Shown: positions 1-8,127, counted from the first letter of the stretch. The stretch: DNA of 11,593 bases from Nitrososphaerales archaeon TH5893 (GCA_014523685.1 JAATVT010000050.1:1-11593); one strand, 5' to 3'. Program-made: numbers and translations. Notes: generated by a model not told the origin, from the letters alone.

Positions 1-1
1 A

Positions 2-340
2 AAACAGGAATATCCACAGGAAATCGTTCCGATATTCAAAAATGGGGAAAATACGACAATAAAACAGGCGGTTTCAAAGAATATACATCTAGCTGGTCGC
101 CTATGTGATACATATGATGTATTTCCATTATCTAGGGTGTCGACACTTGATGAGGCCGATATTGGGAGATATGTTTCTTTTTATAACGTAGGGGCCTATT
201 CCATTGTGTTCAATATGCCTTTTCATTGTCAAACGAAACCACCTATTGTCATGAAGACCAGTGATGGAGAATTCAAATTGGTTCGAAAAGGAACATCATA
301 TGAACAACTATTCATAGAGGAAGGCGGCAATATACTTTAA
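2..340 (+). CDS. PLP-dependent decarboxylase (diaminopimelate/ornithine decarboxylase family), 3' end only
   Basis: The reading frame is open from base 2, so this is the C-terminal part (about 112 residues) of a gene that starts outside the window. It shows the C-terminal beta-domain signature of fold-III PLP decarboxylases: a Gly-Arg-Leu-Cys-Asp segment (about residues 34-38 of the visible part), where the Cys and Asp belong to the active site formed across the dimer, then YNVGAYS and a FN-x-P type stretch before the end. Family members decarboxylate meso-diaminopimelate to lysine, or ornithine/arginine/carboxynorspermidine in polyamine synthesis. The specificity loop is not in view, so the substrate cannot be assigned. 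A short T-run follows the stop codon (about 350-354) and may end transcription. The first internal ATG-like start near 137 is not the true start, because homology continues upstream of it. Confidence 0.8.
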   Translation, partial: KQEYPQEIVPIFKNGENTTIKQAVSKNIHLAGRLCDTYDVFPLSRVSTLDEADIGRYVSFYNVGAYSIVFNMPFHCQTKPPIVMKTSDGEFKLVRKGTSYEQLFIEEGGNIL

Positions 341-384
341 TATAGTAACTTTTTCCCTTAGTTAATAGGACATTAGTTATAGGA

Positions 385-392
385 TTTATATG
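385..392 (+). promoter_or_regulatory. Putative TATA box of the acylphosphatase gene
   Basis: TTTATATG is centred about 36 bases before the GTG at 424. With the usual archaeal spacing of about 25 bases to the start site, transcription would begin near 413 and leave a leader of roughly 10 bases. Assigned from position and composition only. Confidence 0.4.
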
Positions 393-423
393 TATTTTTA
401 TTAGGAACATTGATTGATCTATA

Positions 424-747
424 GTGTCATCTCCTCCGTCGACTTCTATCAAAAAAGGATCAGAGAATAACAAGAAAATTAGGGCACATGTATTTATAGT
501 TGGTAAGGTACAAGGAGTTTACTTTAGACAAAATACTCGGATTGTGGCCAACAGACACAAAGTAACTGGGTGGGTACAAAACTTGAGAGACGGACGGGTT
601 GAAGCAGTTTTAGAAGGAAATGAAATGGATGTCAGCGAACTAATTGAATGGTTTTATGCTGGTCCACCCAAGGCAAAAGTTGATGATGTTCAAATAAAAT
701 ATGAATCTTATATAGGTGAATTTCAAGGATTTAAAGTTAATTATTAA
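424..747 (+). CDS. acyP: Acylphosphatase
   Basis: Small alpha/beta-sandwich enzyme that hydrolyses the carboxyl-phosphate bond of acyl phosphates such as acetyl phosphate or 1,3-bisphosphoglycerate in the cytoplasm. The 107-residue product has the family signature: GKVQGVYFR at 27-35, which forms the phosphate-binding loop with catalytic Arg35, and GWVQNLRDGRVEAVLEG at 49-65 with catalytic Asn53. The C-terminal GFKV-type strand is also present. About 18 polar residues precede the core domain, making it slightly longer than the usual 90-100 residues. The start is a GTG, and no in-frame ATG lies before the conserved core. It sits alone between the decarboxylase and the DUF192 gene, with its own TATA-like box and a T-rich region behind it. 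The family assignment is firm; the physiological substrate is unknown. Confidence 0.92.
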   Translation: MSSPPSTSIKKGSENNKKIRAHVFIVGKVQGVYFRQNTRIVANRHKVTGWVQNLRDGRVEAVLEGNEMDVSELIEWFYAGPPKAKVDDVQIKYESYIGEFQGFKVNY

Positions 748-783
748 ATTTTTTATTTATGTGCAACAACATACATAGAATTA

Positions 784-803
784 TTTTTTTATTTTCTTTT
801 TTA
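784..803 (+). terminator. T-rich terminator after the acylphosphatase gene
   Basis: This region is almost all T, with runs of 7, 4 and 6 T residues, and begins 37 bases after the stop codon. Archaeal RNA polymerase terminates at oligo-T tracts without needing a hairpin, so this is a plausible 3' end. Confidence 0.45.
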
Positions 804-851
804 CAAACTGACGATCTTAGTTCGAATCTTGTTTGATCATTTTGGTTGTTG

Positions 852-873
852 TTCCTAATAATATTACTAGGAA
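852..873. promoter_or_regulatory. Near-perfect 22-bp palindrome upstream of the DUF192 gene
   Basis: The arms are TTCCTAATAAT and ATTACTAGGAA, with 10 of 11 positions pairing (only A858 against C867 fails). It ends 42 bases before the ATG at 916, just upstream of where the core promoter should lie. This is where a dimeric archaeal regulator could bind. No function is known; the palindrome itself is seen directly. Confidence 0.35.
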
Positions 874-915
874 GGTTCAAATTCACTAATTCTTGTACTT
901 TTATTATTATACAAT

Positions 916-1407
916 ATGGTTCAGAAACTAGCCATCTTGACACCGGCAATTGTTGTAGCAGTTGTCATCGGTGTACTCGGCTTAATTTTTGTTCCTTCAG
1001 ATATTAAACACAAGAATATAGCCTTTCCTGAAGGAACGATTAGGGTAGATCAAGATGTAATTAAGGTTGAAATTGCTGGATCTGATGCAGATAGACAAAG
1101 GTGGTTGATGTTCAGAGAACAAAAGTTACCCTTAGATTCTGCAATGATCCTAGTTTATGAAAAACCGGACTTGTATTCCACGTGGCTCTTGAATATTGAA
1201 TATGATCTTGATTTAATGTGGTTTGATGAAGAGGGCAATATAGTACACATGGTAAAAGGTGCTTCTCCTTGTAAAAATACCTTAGATGCAGCTAACTGTA
1301 CATATAAGAACACAAAACCTGCCAAATATATACTCGCTGCGACGTCAGGATTTACAGATGAGCACGAAATTACAGAGCGATCAAAGATGATCATCATATC
1401 CATCTAA
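916..1407 (+). CDS. DUF192 family protein with N-terminal membrane anchor
   Basis: The 163-residue product begins with a hydrophobic segment (about residues 5-27), likely an uncleaved signal anchor or signal peptide that puts the rest outside the membrane. The remainder follows the DUF192 pattern: VEIAGSDADRQRWLMFREQKLP (about 51-72, equivalent to the family's R-x-x-GLM-x-R), the central WLLNIEYDLDLMWFDEEGNIVHM block (about 90-112, equivalent to W-M-x-N-T-x-x-x-LD-x-x-F-x-x-x-G), SPC, and a C-terminal AKYILAATSGF strand. Two cysteines flank the SPC/NCTY loop and could form a disulfide. The family's function is unknown; members are often small exported proteins. The ATG follows a TTATTATACA stretch, and the gene converges on acs across 47 bases. 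No operon partner is apparent. Confidence 0.8.
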   Translation: MVQKLAILTPAIVVAVVIGVLGLIFVPSDIKHKNIAFPEGTIRVDQDVIKVEIAGSDADRQRWLMFREQKLPLDSAMILVYEKPDLYSTWLLNIEYDLDLMWFDEEGNIVHMVKGASPCKNTLDAANCTYKNTKPAKYILAATSGFTDEHEITERSKMIIISI

Positions 1408-1420
1408 CCTATCCATCTAA

Positions 1421-1445
1421 CTATACTTATTTGAAATGAGTATGG
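1421..1445. terminator. Hairpin between convergent DUF192 and acs genes
   Basis: Bases 1421-1431 pair with 1435-1445 (11 pairs including two G-U) around the loop TGA, and TTTT follows on the plus strand. It lies between two convergent stop codons and could terminate transcription from both sides. Confidence 0.5.
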
Positions 1446-1454
1446 TTTTAAGGA

Positions 1455-3428
1455 TTAAATGTTTTTATGCATTTCATTATAAGCTTGTCTTACTTCTTCT
1501 AATGATGTCCCATCCTCTATCGTAGTCACATCTCCAGTTTCTGTTGCTCCATTTGCAATCGATTTTAGCAACCTTCTCATTATTTTTCCACTTCTAGTTT
1601 TTGGCAGTTTATTAACAAAATAGATTTCATTAGGTGTTGCAATTGGTCCTACAACATTTCTAATATAATCAATAAGTTCTTTGCGCAAATTATCCGATTT
1701 CGAAAAGCCAGTTCGAAGTACTACAAACGCTATAATAGACTCACCTTTTTTCTCATCTGGCATACTAGTTACTGCAGCTTCTGCAATAGATTTATGTGAT
1801 ACAAATGCACTTTCCAGCTCCATTGTACCAAGTCTATGTCCGGCTATTTTGAGTACATCATCAGCTCTACCTAGAAGCCAAATATAGCCATCGGAATCTG
1901 ATAGTGCATAGTCACCTGTATAATAAATATTGTCATACTTTTTCCAATATGTATCCTTATACTTCTCATCATTTTGCCACAGGGTCGTTAACATTCCAGG
2001 CCACGGTTTTCTAATTACTAAATATCCCTTTCTATTAGAAGCTACTGAACTTCCATCTTTTTCGTCAACAATATCCATATGTATTCCAGGCAACGGAAAT
2101 GTTGCAGAACCAGGTTTCATAGGAATACTTTCCTCAATATCAGTACAGGCACTTATCATAATTCCACCTGTTTCTGTCTGCCACCAAGTATCAATAACAG
2201 GACAATTTTCCTTTCCTATTGTTTTAAAATACCATATCCATACATCTGGATTAATTGGTTCACCCACTGTTCCCAACAAGCGCAATGAAGACAGATCAAA
2301 TGAGTTAGGAATAGCATCTCCAAACTTCATATACATACGTAATGCCGTAGGAGTAGTATGCAGAATTGTAGCACCATGTTTTTCGACTATCTTCCAGTAT
2401 CTATCAGGTTTTGGATAATCTGGGGTCCCATCGTACATTATTTCAGTAACACCATGCATGAGCGGAGCGTAAACGATATAGCTATGACCTGTTACCCAAC
2501 CAATATCTGCAGTACAAAAGTAGATGTCATCTTTCCTAAAATTATAGACCCATTTAGCTGTTGCATTGAGATGGCAGAGATATCCACCTGTATCATGGAC
2601 TACACCTTTTGGTTTACCCGTTGTGCCAGAAGTATATAGAATATACAGTGGATGGCTGCTATCTACAACTTCTGGCTCACAGTATTGTGATGCGTTCTCA
2701 ATTATATCATGCCACCACACATCCTTTGATCCTGTTCTGACAATATTGGATGCTCTCTTCAAAACCACAACATGTTCTACGGAAGGCGTATCAGCAATTG
2801 CTTCATCAACGGTTCTTTTTAATTCTAAGAGTTTACCTCTCCTATAACTGCCATCAGCAGTTATCACAATCTTCGATTTTGAATCATTTATTCTATTGAC
2901 CAAAGCCTGGGAACTAAAACCAGAAAAAACAACATTATGTATAGCACCAATTCTTGCACATGATAGCATAGCAATTGGAAGCTCTGGAACCATAGGAAGA
3001 TATATAGTAACACGATCATCTTTCATAACTCCAATATTTTTCAATGCATTGGCAAATATGTTAACAGAACGATATAGTTGATAATAGGTAAATGTTCTAT
3101 TTTCACCATTTTCGCCTTCCCAGATTATCGCAGCCTTATTTTTTATATTGTTGTTATCATGAGTAAGATGTCTATCCAGACAATTGACACAGGCGTTTAA
3201 CTTGCCTCCAACAAACCATTTTGCAAATGGCGGATCTCTCCAATCAAGTATCTTATCCCATTCTTTGAACCAAACCAGATTCTTTGCCTGTTCTGCCCAA
3301 AATTGTTCGAAATGCTCTTCTGCATATTTTCTTATTTTATTAAATTTTTTTCCTTCTAAAGAAATTCTAACCTTTCCACTTTCCTCATATATCTTTGATA
3401 AACCACTAAGATCTGAACTTTCAGACAC
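1455..3428 (-). CDS. acs: Acetyl-CoA synthetase, AMP-forming
   Basis: Activates acetate (and often propionate) with ATP and CoA, forming acyl-CoA, AMP and pyrophosphate in the cytoplasm. At 657 residues it is the normal length for Acs. Motifs in order: P-loop [11 protein letters not shown] (265-275), [10 protein letters not shown] (413-422) carrying the Trp that narrows the pocket to two- or three-carbon acids, YTGD (503-506), the hinge region [15 protein letters not shown] (520-534), and PKTRSGK (609-615) with catalytic Lys615, the residue that is acetylated for control in many homologues. The start is GTG at 3428, next to SESSDLSG; no earlier start fits. A CTTTAAAT box about 27 bases upstream suggests a leaderless transcript. 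In ammonia oxidisers it could recover acetate or feed organic acids into acetyl-CoA. The related 3-hydroxypropionate ligases of the carbon-fixation cycle cannot be excluded from sequence alone. Confidence 0.93.
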   Translation of the reverse strand: MSESSDLSGLSKIYEESGKVRISLEGKKFNKIRKYAEEHFEQFWAEQAKNLVWFKEWDKILDWRDPPFAKWFVGGKLNACVNCLDRHLTHDNNNIKNKAAIIWEGENGENRTFTYYQLYRSVNIFANALKNIGVMKDDRVTIYLPMVPELPIAMLSCARIGAIHNVVFSGFSSQALVNRINDSKSKIVITADGSYRRGKLLELKRTVDEAIADTPSVEHVVVLKRASNIVRTGSKDVWWHDIIENASQYCEPEVVDSSHPLYILYTSGTTGKPKGVVHDTGGYLCHLNATAKWVYNFRKDDIYFCTADIGWVTGHSYIVYAPLMHGVTEIMYDGTPDYPKPDRYWKIVEKHGATILHTTPTALRMYMKFGDAIPNSFDLSSLRLLGTVGEPINPDVWIWYFKTIGKENCPVIDTWWQTETGGIMISACTDIEESIPMKPGSATFPLPGIHMDIVDEKDGSSVASNRKGYLVIRKPWPGMLTTLWQNDEKYKDTYWKKYDNIYYTGDYALSDSDGYIWLLGRADDVLKIAGHRLGTMELESAFVSHKSIAEAAVTSMPDEKKGESIIAFVVLRTGFSKSDNLRKELIDYIRNVVGPIATPNEIYFVNKLPKTRSGKIMRRLLKSIANGATETGDVTTIEDGTSLEEVRQAYNEMHKNI

Positions 3429-3450
3429 GAACTATCATTAAATTAGAATG

Positions 3451-3458
3451 ATTTAAAG
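3451..3458 (-). promoter_or_regulatory. TATA box of acs (leaderless) with overlapping inverted repeat
   Basis: Read on the minus strand this is CTTTAAAT, centred about 27 bases from the GTG at 3428, which places the start site at or next to the start codon. The inverted repeat ATCATT (3434-3439) and AATGAT (3447-3452), spaced by 7 bases, overlaps its edge and lies between the box and the start. That is a place where a repressor would block transcription. The operator role is inferred. Confidence 0.5.
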
Positions 3459-3594
3459 TATTGGGACAGCTTTTCGGACAATTATTTAGATGACGTTTTA
3501 TTATATGGCTATAAATATATACAGTTAAACCGGATAATTGCAATCAACAATATCTGCTTGTCTTACAACATCTAGAAAAATATAGGAAAAGGAA

Positions 3595-3858
3595 CTACTT
3601 TCCCTGCTTTGAAGAGGTTTGTAGAAGTTCGTCTATTTCATTGTGCATCTTCAGGAAGTTTAAACCCTTCTCTGTGGTCTTGTATGTTTGAGAGCCTTCT
3701 AAATACTCCAATAGAGTGTTCTCAATGAGAACAGAAAGGTATTCCCTCAATTGTGCATAACTAAGAAAAGCTTTGTACATGATTTTTGTCTTTGTGGCTC
3801 CTCCATTGGCTGCTTCTAAAATCATTGCTACAATTTCTGTTCTGCTTCTGTATTTCAC
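3595..3858 (-). CDS. Small winged-helix DNA-binding protein, copy A
   Basis: This 87-residue protein begins MKYRSRTEIVAMILEAANGG and continues with an ATKTKIMYKAFLSYAQLREYL recognition-helix region (about 21-41) and a LLEY...YKTTEKGL wing (about 49-66). This is the archaeal winged-helix transcription-regulator pattern (HTH_45-like) abundant in Thaumarchaeota. A near twin lies at 7837-8094 with about 65% identical residues, and 51 consecutive bases are identical between the two genes. The start is a GTG at the exact position where the twin has ATG, which supports this start in both. An AT-rich box at about 3881-3890 suggests a leaderless transcript. It lies downstream of cdvA and upstream of acs on the same strand, but its spacing on both sides argues for separate transcription. 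Its target genes are unknown. Confidence 0.8.
   Translation of the reverse strand: MKYRSRTEIVAMILEAANGGATKTKIMYKAFLSYAQLREYLSVLIENTLLEYLEGSQTYKTTEKGLNFLKMHNEIDELLQTSSKQGK
3772..3822. repeat. 51-bp perfect direct repeat, copy A (inside winged-helix gene)
   Basis: All 51 bases match 8008-8058. The block encodes the end of helix 1 and the helix-turn-helix entry (ILEAANGG...KIMYK). Sequence on both sides of it diverges, including at synonymous positions. Confidence 0.9.
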
Positions 3859-3962
3859 GACTAAAATACTCTGGATTTGTTTATTTTAATATATTGACAC
3901 ATTTTTTAGTAAGATGATTCTATAACATGGACAAATGCGGCGACACGATCACTATCATTTAT

Positions 3963-4844
3963 TCATTCATTATGAATCACTTGATTGAGCCAATTTTCCT
4001 CTCTTTCATCATCGGAATTCTTGCCTTCCTTCTCTTCGGCTATCTTTCCTTCAATGACTGATGTATTTTTTTCTTTAATCTCTGGAGTATCTACATCAGC
4101 AGTAGCAGTTGTCATCACCTGTGAAACTGTTACATTTTCTATGTTAGATTCCTCTTCTTGATGTTGTTGTGTAGGCTTAGCAGTATTAGCTGAATTTTGC
4201 TGATCTTCTGTCAGTTTAGTGTTAGGTGTTGTTGTAGTTAAGACATTGTTGTTCTCTATCGTCTGTTGTGAAAGCTTTGTCTTTACATTATTTATCTCAG
4301 CCTTTTCTAGATTAATGTGTTCCAATAATTCACTTGTATAAATATTAATTTGTTGATATATTTCCTCTGTCATCTCATTACTCCTGAACTGCAGTTTAGC
4401 ATCAAATAATATTGTTTTAATACTATGACTCTCTTCCTCTAATTCCTTTAGCCTAGACTCTAAATTCTCATTAAGATGGTTTGCATTCTCTTCAAGGTCC
4501 TGAAGTCTTTTGTCATACTTCACATAAACTAGTTCAACATCATCCTTCATTGAATCGTTCTCCATGGCAATATCTTGTAGGGCTTTTATTCTTTGTAGAG
4601 TAAGACTTTTTTGTCTTAATAATTTCTGAGCGTCCAGTCTCCATTTGGGAATATAAATCACGTAGTCTCCTTGAACTAGGAGTTGTTCATAAGCTAATTG
4701 TTTCAGGCCAGAAGTACCACAACCAACACTAATGGATTCAATTGAACCATCGATGTCTGTTATCATGCCCATTACTTTTCCTATTAGAGTACCGTACAAA
4801 TCCTTGACCTGCTTTCCGATAAATTCGAGCTTGAATTCGCTCAT
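3963..4844 (-). CDS. cdvA: Cell division protein CdvA (PRC-barrel plus coiled coil)
   Basis: CdvA is the archaeal membrane-associated scaffold that recruits the ESCRT-III-like CdvB proteins to mid-cell. The 293-residue product has an N-terminal PRC-barrel (about 5-70: IGKQVKDLYGTLIGKVMGMITD, then a PKWRLD exit), a charged helical coiled-coil region (about 71-195, rich in Leu/Glu/Lys heptads), a low-complexity Thr/Gln/Glu linker (about 200-280) and a short conserved-looking tail EENWLNQVIHNE (282-293). In Sulfolobus the CdvA tail holds the ESCRT-III-binding peptide, so this tail is its likely counterpart. The start is ATG, with a CATTATATGA box about 24 bases upstream, consistent with a leaderless transcript. 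It is divergent from the ThyX-like gene and not linked to cdvB or cdvC here, as is typical in thaumarchaea. The main alternative is an unrelated PRC-barrel/coiled-coil protein. Confidence 0.78.
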   Translation of the reverse strand: MSEFKLEFIGKQVKDLYGTLIGKVMGMITDIDGSIESISVGCGTSGLKQLAYEQLLVQGDYVIYIPKWRLDAQKLLRQKSLTLQRIKALQDIAMENDSMKDDVELVYVKYDKRLQDLEENANHLNENLESRLKELEEESHSIKTILFDAKLQFRSNEMTEEIYQQINIYTSELLEHINLEKAEINNVKTKLSQQTIENNNVLTTTTPNTKLTEDQQNSANTAKPTQQHQEEESNIENVTVSQVMTTATADVDTPEIKEKNTSVIEGKIAEEKEGKNSDDEREENWLNQVIHNE

Positions 4845-4862
4845 ATAAAGCGTTAAATATGT

Positions 4863-4872
4863 TCATATAATG
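4863..4872 (-). promoter_or_regulatory. TATA box of cdvA
   Basis: On the minus strand this reads ATTATATGA-like sequence centred about 24 bases upstream of the ATG at 4844, predicting a start site at or beside the start codon. Confidence 0.45.
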
Positions 4873-4926
4873 ATAGGGTTGTCAAAATAATTATGTTATT
4901 TAGTGAGGTAATTTTGCGATTTAGTC

Positions 4927-5006
4927 TATTTTGATATATTTTGATATACATGCCATAAGAAGGCATATTTACCTACAATTATATAACACAAATGCTGATA
5001 ACAGCA
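4927..5006. promoter_or_regulatory. Repeat-rich control region between cdvA and the ThyX-like gene
   Basis: Three small structures lie in the middle of this 214-base divergent intergenic region. There is a perfect 10-bp tandem duplication TATTTTGATA (4927-4936 and 4937-4946, one helical turn apart). There is an inverted repeat ATGCC/GGCAT (4950-4954 and 4962-4966, 7-base spacer). There is a second inverted repeat TGCTG/CAGCA (4993-4997 and 5002-5006, 4-base spacer). They fall upstream of both core promoters, where shared regulators could bind. Binding is inferred. Confidence 0.35.
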
Positions 5007-5058
5007 AATAGGTCTTATTTGTTAGGGGTTTTATCAGTATTTATAAGGTTACTTTATT

Positions 5059-6708
5059 ATGGCTTCAATAAATAGCAACAATTTTCATGATGATTTTACT
5101 GACGAAGAAAAATCCATCCTTAAATCACATTTTTCTAATTCTGATAGAGCGGTTTTTGCCATAACTACTCCCAGGCAAGTCGATAGAGGAGCATTGATGT
5201 CGAGATACTCTAGGACAGATAAGACTATGAGACGCATATTTCTCAATGAATTTGCTAATAACCCAATGAGGGGTGAAGAATTTTATCAAAAAATATTATT
5301 GGAGTATGGAGATGATTCTGTCGCTGAGTTAGGAGAGGCACAAATTGCGATAGAATGGATTTCAAATATTGCTGCCAAAAAGATTGAAGACCATAGAATA
5401 GGATTATCATATCTTGAAAAGTCTTCACGTTATGTGGCGTTTGATCGAAAAGTTAACGGTCAATACAAATATTATAGAGAAAAAAAGATCATGGCATCGC
5501 CATATGCTGATCAATATATTCAAGCATGTGATTACACATTTGATACTTATAGCAAAAATATCCAACCAATGCAAAAATTCATTAAGGAACTTAAACCAAT
5601 TGAACATTTTCATTTTTTTGATTCTATATCAAAACAAGAGGTATCGTATGGAAATCTGAAGTCTAGTACAGATATTGAATCTGCCCGACGCATATATGAG
5701 GCAACTATCAGGGCCAAGTCATTAGATGTTCTTCGCGCCATATTGCCTGCCTCTACACTTACGAACCTAGGCATTACAGGAAATGGTAGAGCATTTGAAT
5801 ATCTACTATCAACAATGTTTGCATCAGACCTAACTGAAATAAAATTGCTAGCAGACCAACTCTATACAGAGCTAAATAAGATTATTCCAGCATTTATAAA
5901 AAGGGCAAACGACAAATACGGACAGTCTCTCCAGAAATATATAACAGATACAAAAAAAGCGATTTCTATAATTGCTCAACAATCTCTAACAGGTATTGAA
6001 ATAGACAGTAGTCCGCAAAATGTAAAACTGTTGAATTATGAAGATAATTTAGATGCAGAAGTAAATGTTGCTTCTGCAATTTTGTATGATTCTACAGTTG
6101 GTCATTCTCTTGAAAAAATTATTCATCACATCAGGTCTGCCCCAGAATACGAGAGACACAAAGTAATTCAAACATTTACAAAATTTCGTAATAATCGGCG
6201 ACAACGTCCAGGTCGAGCTTTTGAGATGACAGAATATACTTTTGAGATGTTTACAAATTTTGGTATGTTTAGAGATTTACATCGTCATAGAATTCTTACT
6301 ATGGAAAGGCAACTCCTATCTACTAAACATGGATATGATATTCCTCCGGAAATATATGGTCTAGATATACTCAAAGATTTTAAGGACTGTATGTACAAAT
6401 CCCATGAGGTATATGAAATGATAGATAAGAAAATGCCTGAAGAAGCTCAATATGTAGTTAACTTTGCATACAAATATCCCTATTTTATCAAGATTAACCT
6501 TCGTGAAGCATGTCATATGATTGAACTTAGAACTATTCCTCAAGGACATCATGACTACCGTACAGTTTGTCAAGAAATGTTCAGGCAGATAAAAAAGGTT
6601 CATCCGATCCTAGCTAGTGGAATAAAATTCGTGGATCTCAACACATACGAACTGGAAAGATTTGGAGCTGAAAAGAATATGGACAAGAAGAAGCGAGGAA
6701 TAAATTAA
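5059..6708 (+). CDS. Tandem ThyX-like protein (FAD-dependent thymidylate synthase superfamily)
   Basis: ThyX makes dTMP from dUMP with FAD, NADPH and methylene-tetrahydrofolate, and is usually about 220-270 residues. This 549-residue protein appears to hold two ThyX folds. The first spans about 30-300: [18 protein letters not shown] at 83-100, [15 protein letters not shown] at 111-125, [11 protein letters not shown] at 228-238, then a [10 protein letters not shown] block with Asn242 and Arg244. The second spans about 330-540: [17 protein letters not shown] at 405-421, then [23 protein letters not shown] at 479-501. The catalytic motif RHR-x7-S is incomplete in both: the first has Asp111 instead of the leading Arg and an extra residue, and the second keeps RHR (409-411) but has Leu where Ser is expected. 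Thymidylate synthesis is therefore doubtful; a flavin or nucleotide-binding role is possible. The ATG start is divergent from cdvA. Confidence 0.75.
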   Translation: MASINSNNFHDDFTDEEKSILKSHFSNSDRAVFAITTPRQVDRGALMSRYSRTDKTMRRIFLNEFANNPMRGEEFYQKILLEYGDDSVAELGEAQIAIEWISNIAAKKIEDHRIGLSYLEKSSRYVAFDRKVNGQYKYYREKKIMASPYADQYIQACDYTFDTYSKNIQPMQKFIKELKPIEHFHFFDSISKQEVSYGNLKSSTDIESARRIYEATIRAKSLDVLRAILPASTLTNLGITGNGRAFEYLLSTMFASDLTEIKLLADQLYTELNKIIPAFIKRANDKYGQSLQKYITDTKKAISIIAQQSLTGIEIDSSPQNVKLLNYEDNLDAEVNVASAILYDSTVGHSLEKIIHHIRSAPEYERHKVIQTFTKFRNNRRQRPGRAFEMTEYTFEMFTNFGMFRDLHRHRILTMERQLLSTKHGYDIPPEIYGLDILKDFKDCMYKSHEVYEMIDKKMPEEAQYVVNFAYKYPYFIKINLREACHMIELRTIPQGHHDYRTVCQEMFRQIKKVHPILASGIKFVDLNTYELERFGAEKNMDKKKRGIN

Positions 6709-6735
6709 TATGTAATACTTATTGATATGTAGTAC

Positions 6736-7761
6736 CTAGTCAAACCATTTCTCTAATGATTGATTTCGAGTTGTAACTGATTTTTTCACTTTATCTAGGC
6801 TCGCATTTACTCTAGTTGCAGAAAAGTTTTTTTCTATACATAAAAAATTAATCAGAGCATCATAGCTAATCTCATCGAATTTAATGCTATCAACTTTCGA
6901 TGGTTCTTGTTTTAAGAATATCTCTCGTATTTCTTCATATGGTATATTTGCCACCGAGTCCTCAATTTTTTCTATTTTCTCTAGTTTATTGTATTCCCGA
7001 ACTAATTTTAAGGCAGTTTTGGGTCCGATACGTGGGATTCCTCCTGGATTAAAATCAGTCCCTATCAAAATTCCAACATCTACTAATTGCTCCAAATTCA
7101 AACCGATTTCATTTAGAAGTTGCTGCTGTAGAATAATTTCTGGTTCTATATCAACATACACATTTTTATTAGGTACCTTTCTTTTTCCACTAATAGTAAG
7201 ATTACGGATTAATCTTTTGGCACCAAAGAGTAGTGAATCATAGTCTTGGCTTGCACACGCGAATGCTATGTTAGATTGTGTCAGTTGTGCAGCAGCAGCC
7301 TCTCCTTCGGAAGGGGCTTGAATATATGGAATTCCAAGAAGAGAAAGAATCATTTTTGATTCCTCCACCATTTTATCTGTTAAAACAGACGTAGCCTGAC
7401 CATATTTACGAGCATCCTTAAATCTGCCAGCTGTTATTGCCTCCTGATATTTTTTAAATGCATCGTCTTTTACTTGCCGTCTTCTATCAAGCTCTTTTGA
7501 CTTTAATGGGCTAGGTTTACCATCAAATATATAAATCAGTTTAATGTTTTCAGCAAGTAGGTTGACATTGCGATAGAATAGACCGCTTAGGTGACTCGTC
7601 ACTTCACCACTGTTATTTGTAAGTAATTCACCCATTGTACCGCGAATTGTTGCAAGAAACTGATATATGGTATTGTACGCATCAACAGCTATTACCTTTC
7701 CTGATAGTTCAGATATCGTAATTGATGATGACTTGACGAGTGGTTTTAGATCTAATCCCAT
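6736..7761 (-). CDS. fen1: Flap endonuclease 1
   Basis: Structure-specific nuclease that removes 5' flaps during Okazaki-fragment maturation and repair, acting with PCNA. At 341 residues it has the archaeal length. The N-terminal MGLDLKPL (Gly2 becomes the amino terminus near the active site) is followed by the metal-binding acidic residues Asp27 (VDAYN), Asp80 (FDGKPSP), Glu152 and Glu154 (SEGEAAAA), Asp173 and Asp175 (SQDYDSLLFG) and Asp236 (GTDFN), so both metal sites look complete. A helix-hairpin-helix (GIPRIGPKTA, 241-250) binds the duplex. The last residues, NQSLEKWF (333-340), form a PCNA-interacting box, with Asn in place of the usual leading Gln. The gene converges on the ThyX-like gene with only 27 bases between stop codons. 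A TA-rich box near 7808-7822 on this strand is the likely promoter. Confidence 0.95.
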   Translation of the reverse strand: MGLDLKPLVKSSSITISELSGKVIAVDAYNTIYQFLATIRGTMGELLTNNSGEVTSHLSGLFYRNVNLLAENIKLIYIFDGKPSPLKSKELDRRRQVKDDAFKKYQEAITAGRFKDARKYGQATSVLTDKMVEESKMILSLLGIPYIQAPSEGEAAAAQLTQSNIAFACASQDYDSLLFGAKRLIRNLTISGKRKVPNKNVYVDIEPEIILQQQLLNEIGLNLEQLVDVGILIGTDFNPGGIPRIGPKTALKLVREYNKLEKIEKIEDSVANIPYEEIREIFLKQEPSKVDSIKFDEISYDALINFLCIEKNFSATRVNASLDKVKKSVTTRNQSLEKWFD

Positions 7762-7836
7762 TATAATAATTTAGGTTTTAGATTGATTTTACTCTTTCTT
7801 AAACCCATTAATATAATAAAAAAATGTAGGTTTGGC

Positions 7837-8094
7837 CTATGATGTGCGAATATTAGGCATCAGAGTATCGATCTTGTTGTATAGCTGTAATAGGTGCAAT
7901 CCCTTTTCTGTAGTTCTAAAGTTCTGTCGTGTTTCTTCATATTCTAGTAATTCATTTTCCAATAGCATTGTAAGGTATTCTTTCAATTGTGCATAAGATA
8001 GGAATGATTTGTACATGATTTTTGTCTTTGTGGCTCCTCCATTGGCTGCTTCTAAAATTAATACAGTTATATCCGTTCTACTTCTATATTTCAT
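7837..8094 (-). CDS. Small winged-helix DNA-binding protein, copy B
   Basis: The 85-residue product begins MKYRSRTDITVLILEAANGG and has the same winged-helix layout as the protein encoded at 3595-3858: helix-turn-helix KTKIMYKSFLSYAQLKEYL, then a wing containing FRTTEKGL. The frame stays open to 8148, but I place the start at the ATG at 8094. The twin starts at the same residue with GTG; a CATAAATA box (8120-8127) sits about 29 bases upstream of 8094; and the longer version would begin inside the 13-bp repeats. It is probably a transcription regulator. The repeat array just upstream of its promoter could be its own operator, which is an inference. It follows the tRNA-Ser gene on the same strand. 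Confidence 0.8.
   Translation of the reverse strand: MKYRSRTDITVLILEAANGGATKTKIMYKSFLSYAQLKEYLTMLLENELLEYEETRQNFRTTEKGLHLLQLYNKIDTLMPNIRTS
8008..8058. repeat. 51-bp perfect direct repeat, copy B (inside winged-helix gene)
   Basis: Identical to 3772-3822, in the same orientation relative to the gene. See the finding on possible gene conversion. Confidence 0.9.
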
Positions 8095-8119
8095 AACAAT
8101 CCTATGAATGGAAAAGAGG

Positions 8120-8127
8120 TATTTATG
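8120..8127 (-). promoter_or_regulatory. TATA box of winged-helix gene B
   Basis: Reads CATAAATA on the minus strand, about 29 bases before the ATG at 8094. The 13-bp repeat array begins 14 bases further upstream. Confidence 0.4.

Noticed and set aside
821..830. GTTCGAATCT resembling a tRNA T-loop
   Set aside because: No T stem, acceptor stem or anticodon arm can be built around it.
1930..2418. Long open frame antisense to acs (162 codons) and several shorter plus-strand frames at 1681-3441
   Set aside because: They are shadows of acs, whose motifs are complete. Their translations show no domain pattern and they have no promoter-like sequence of their own.
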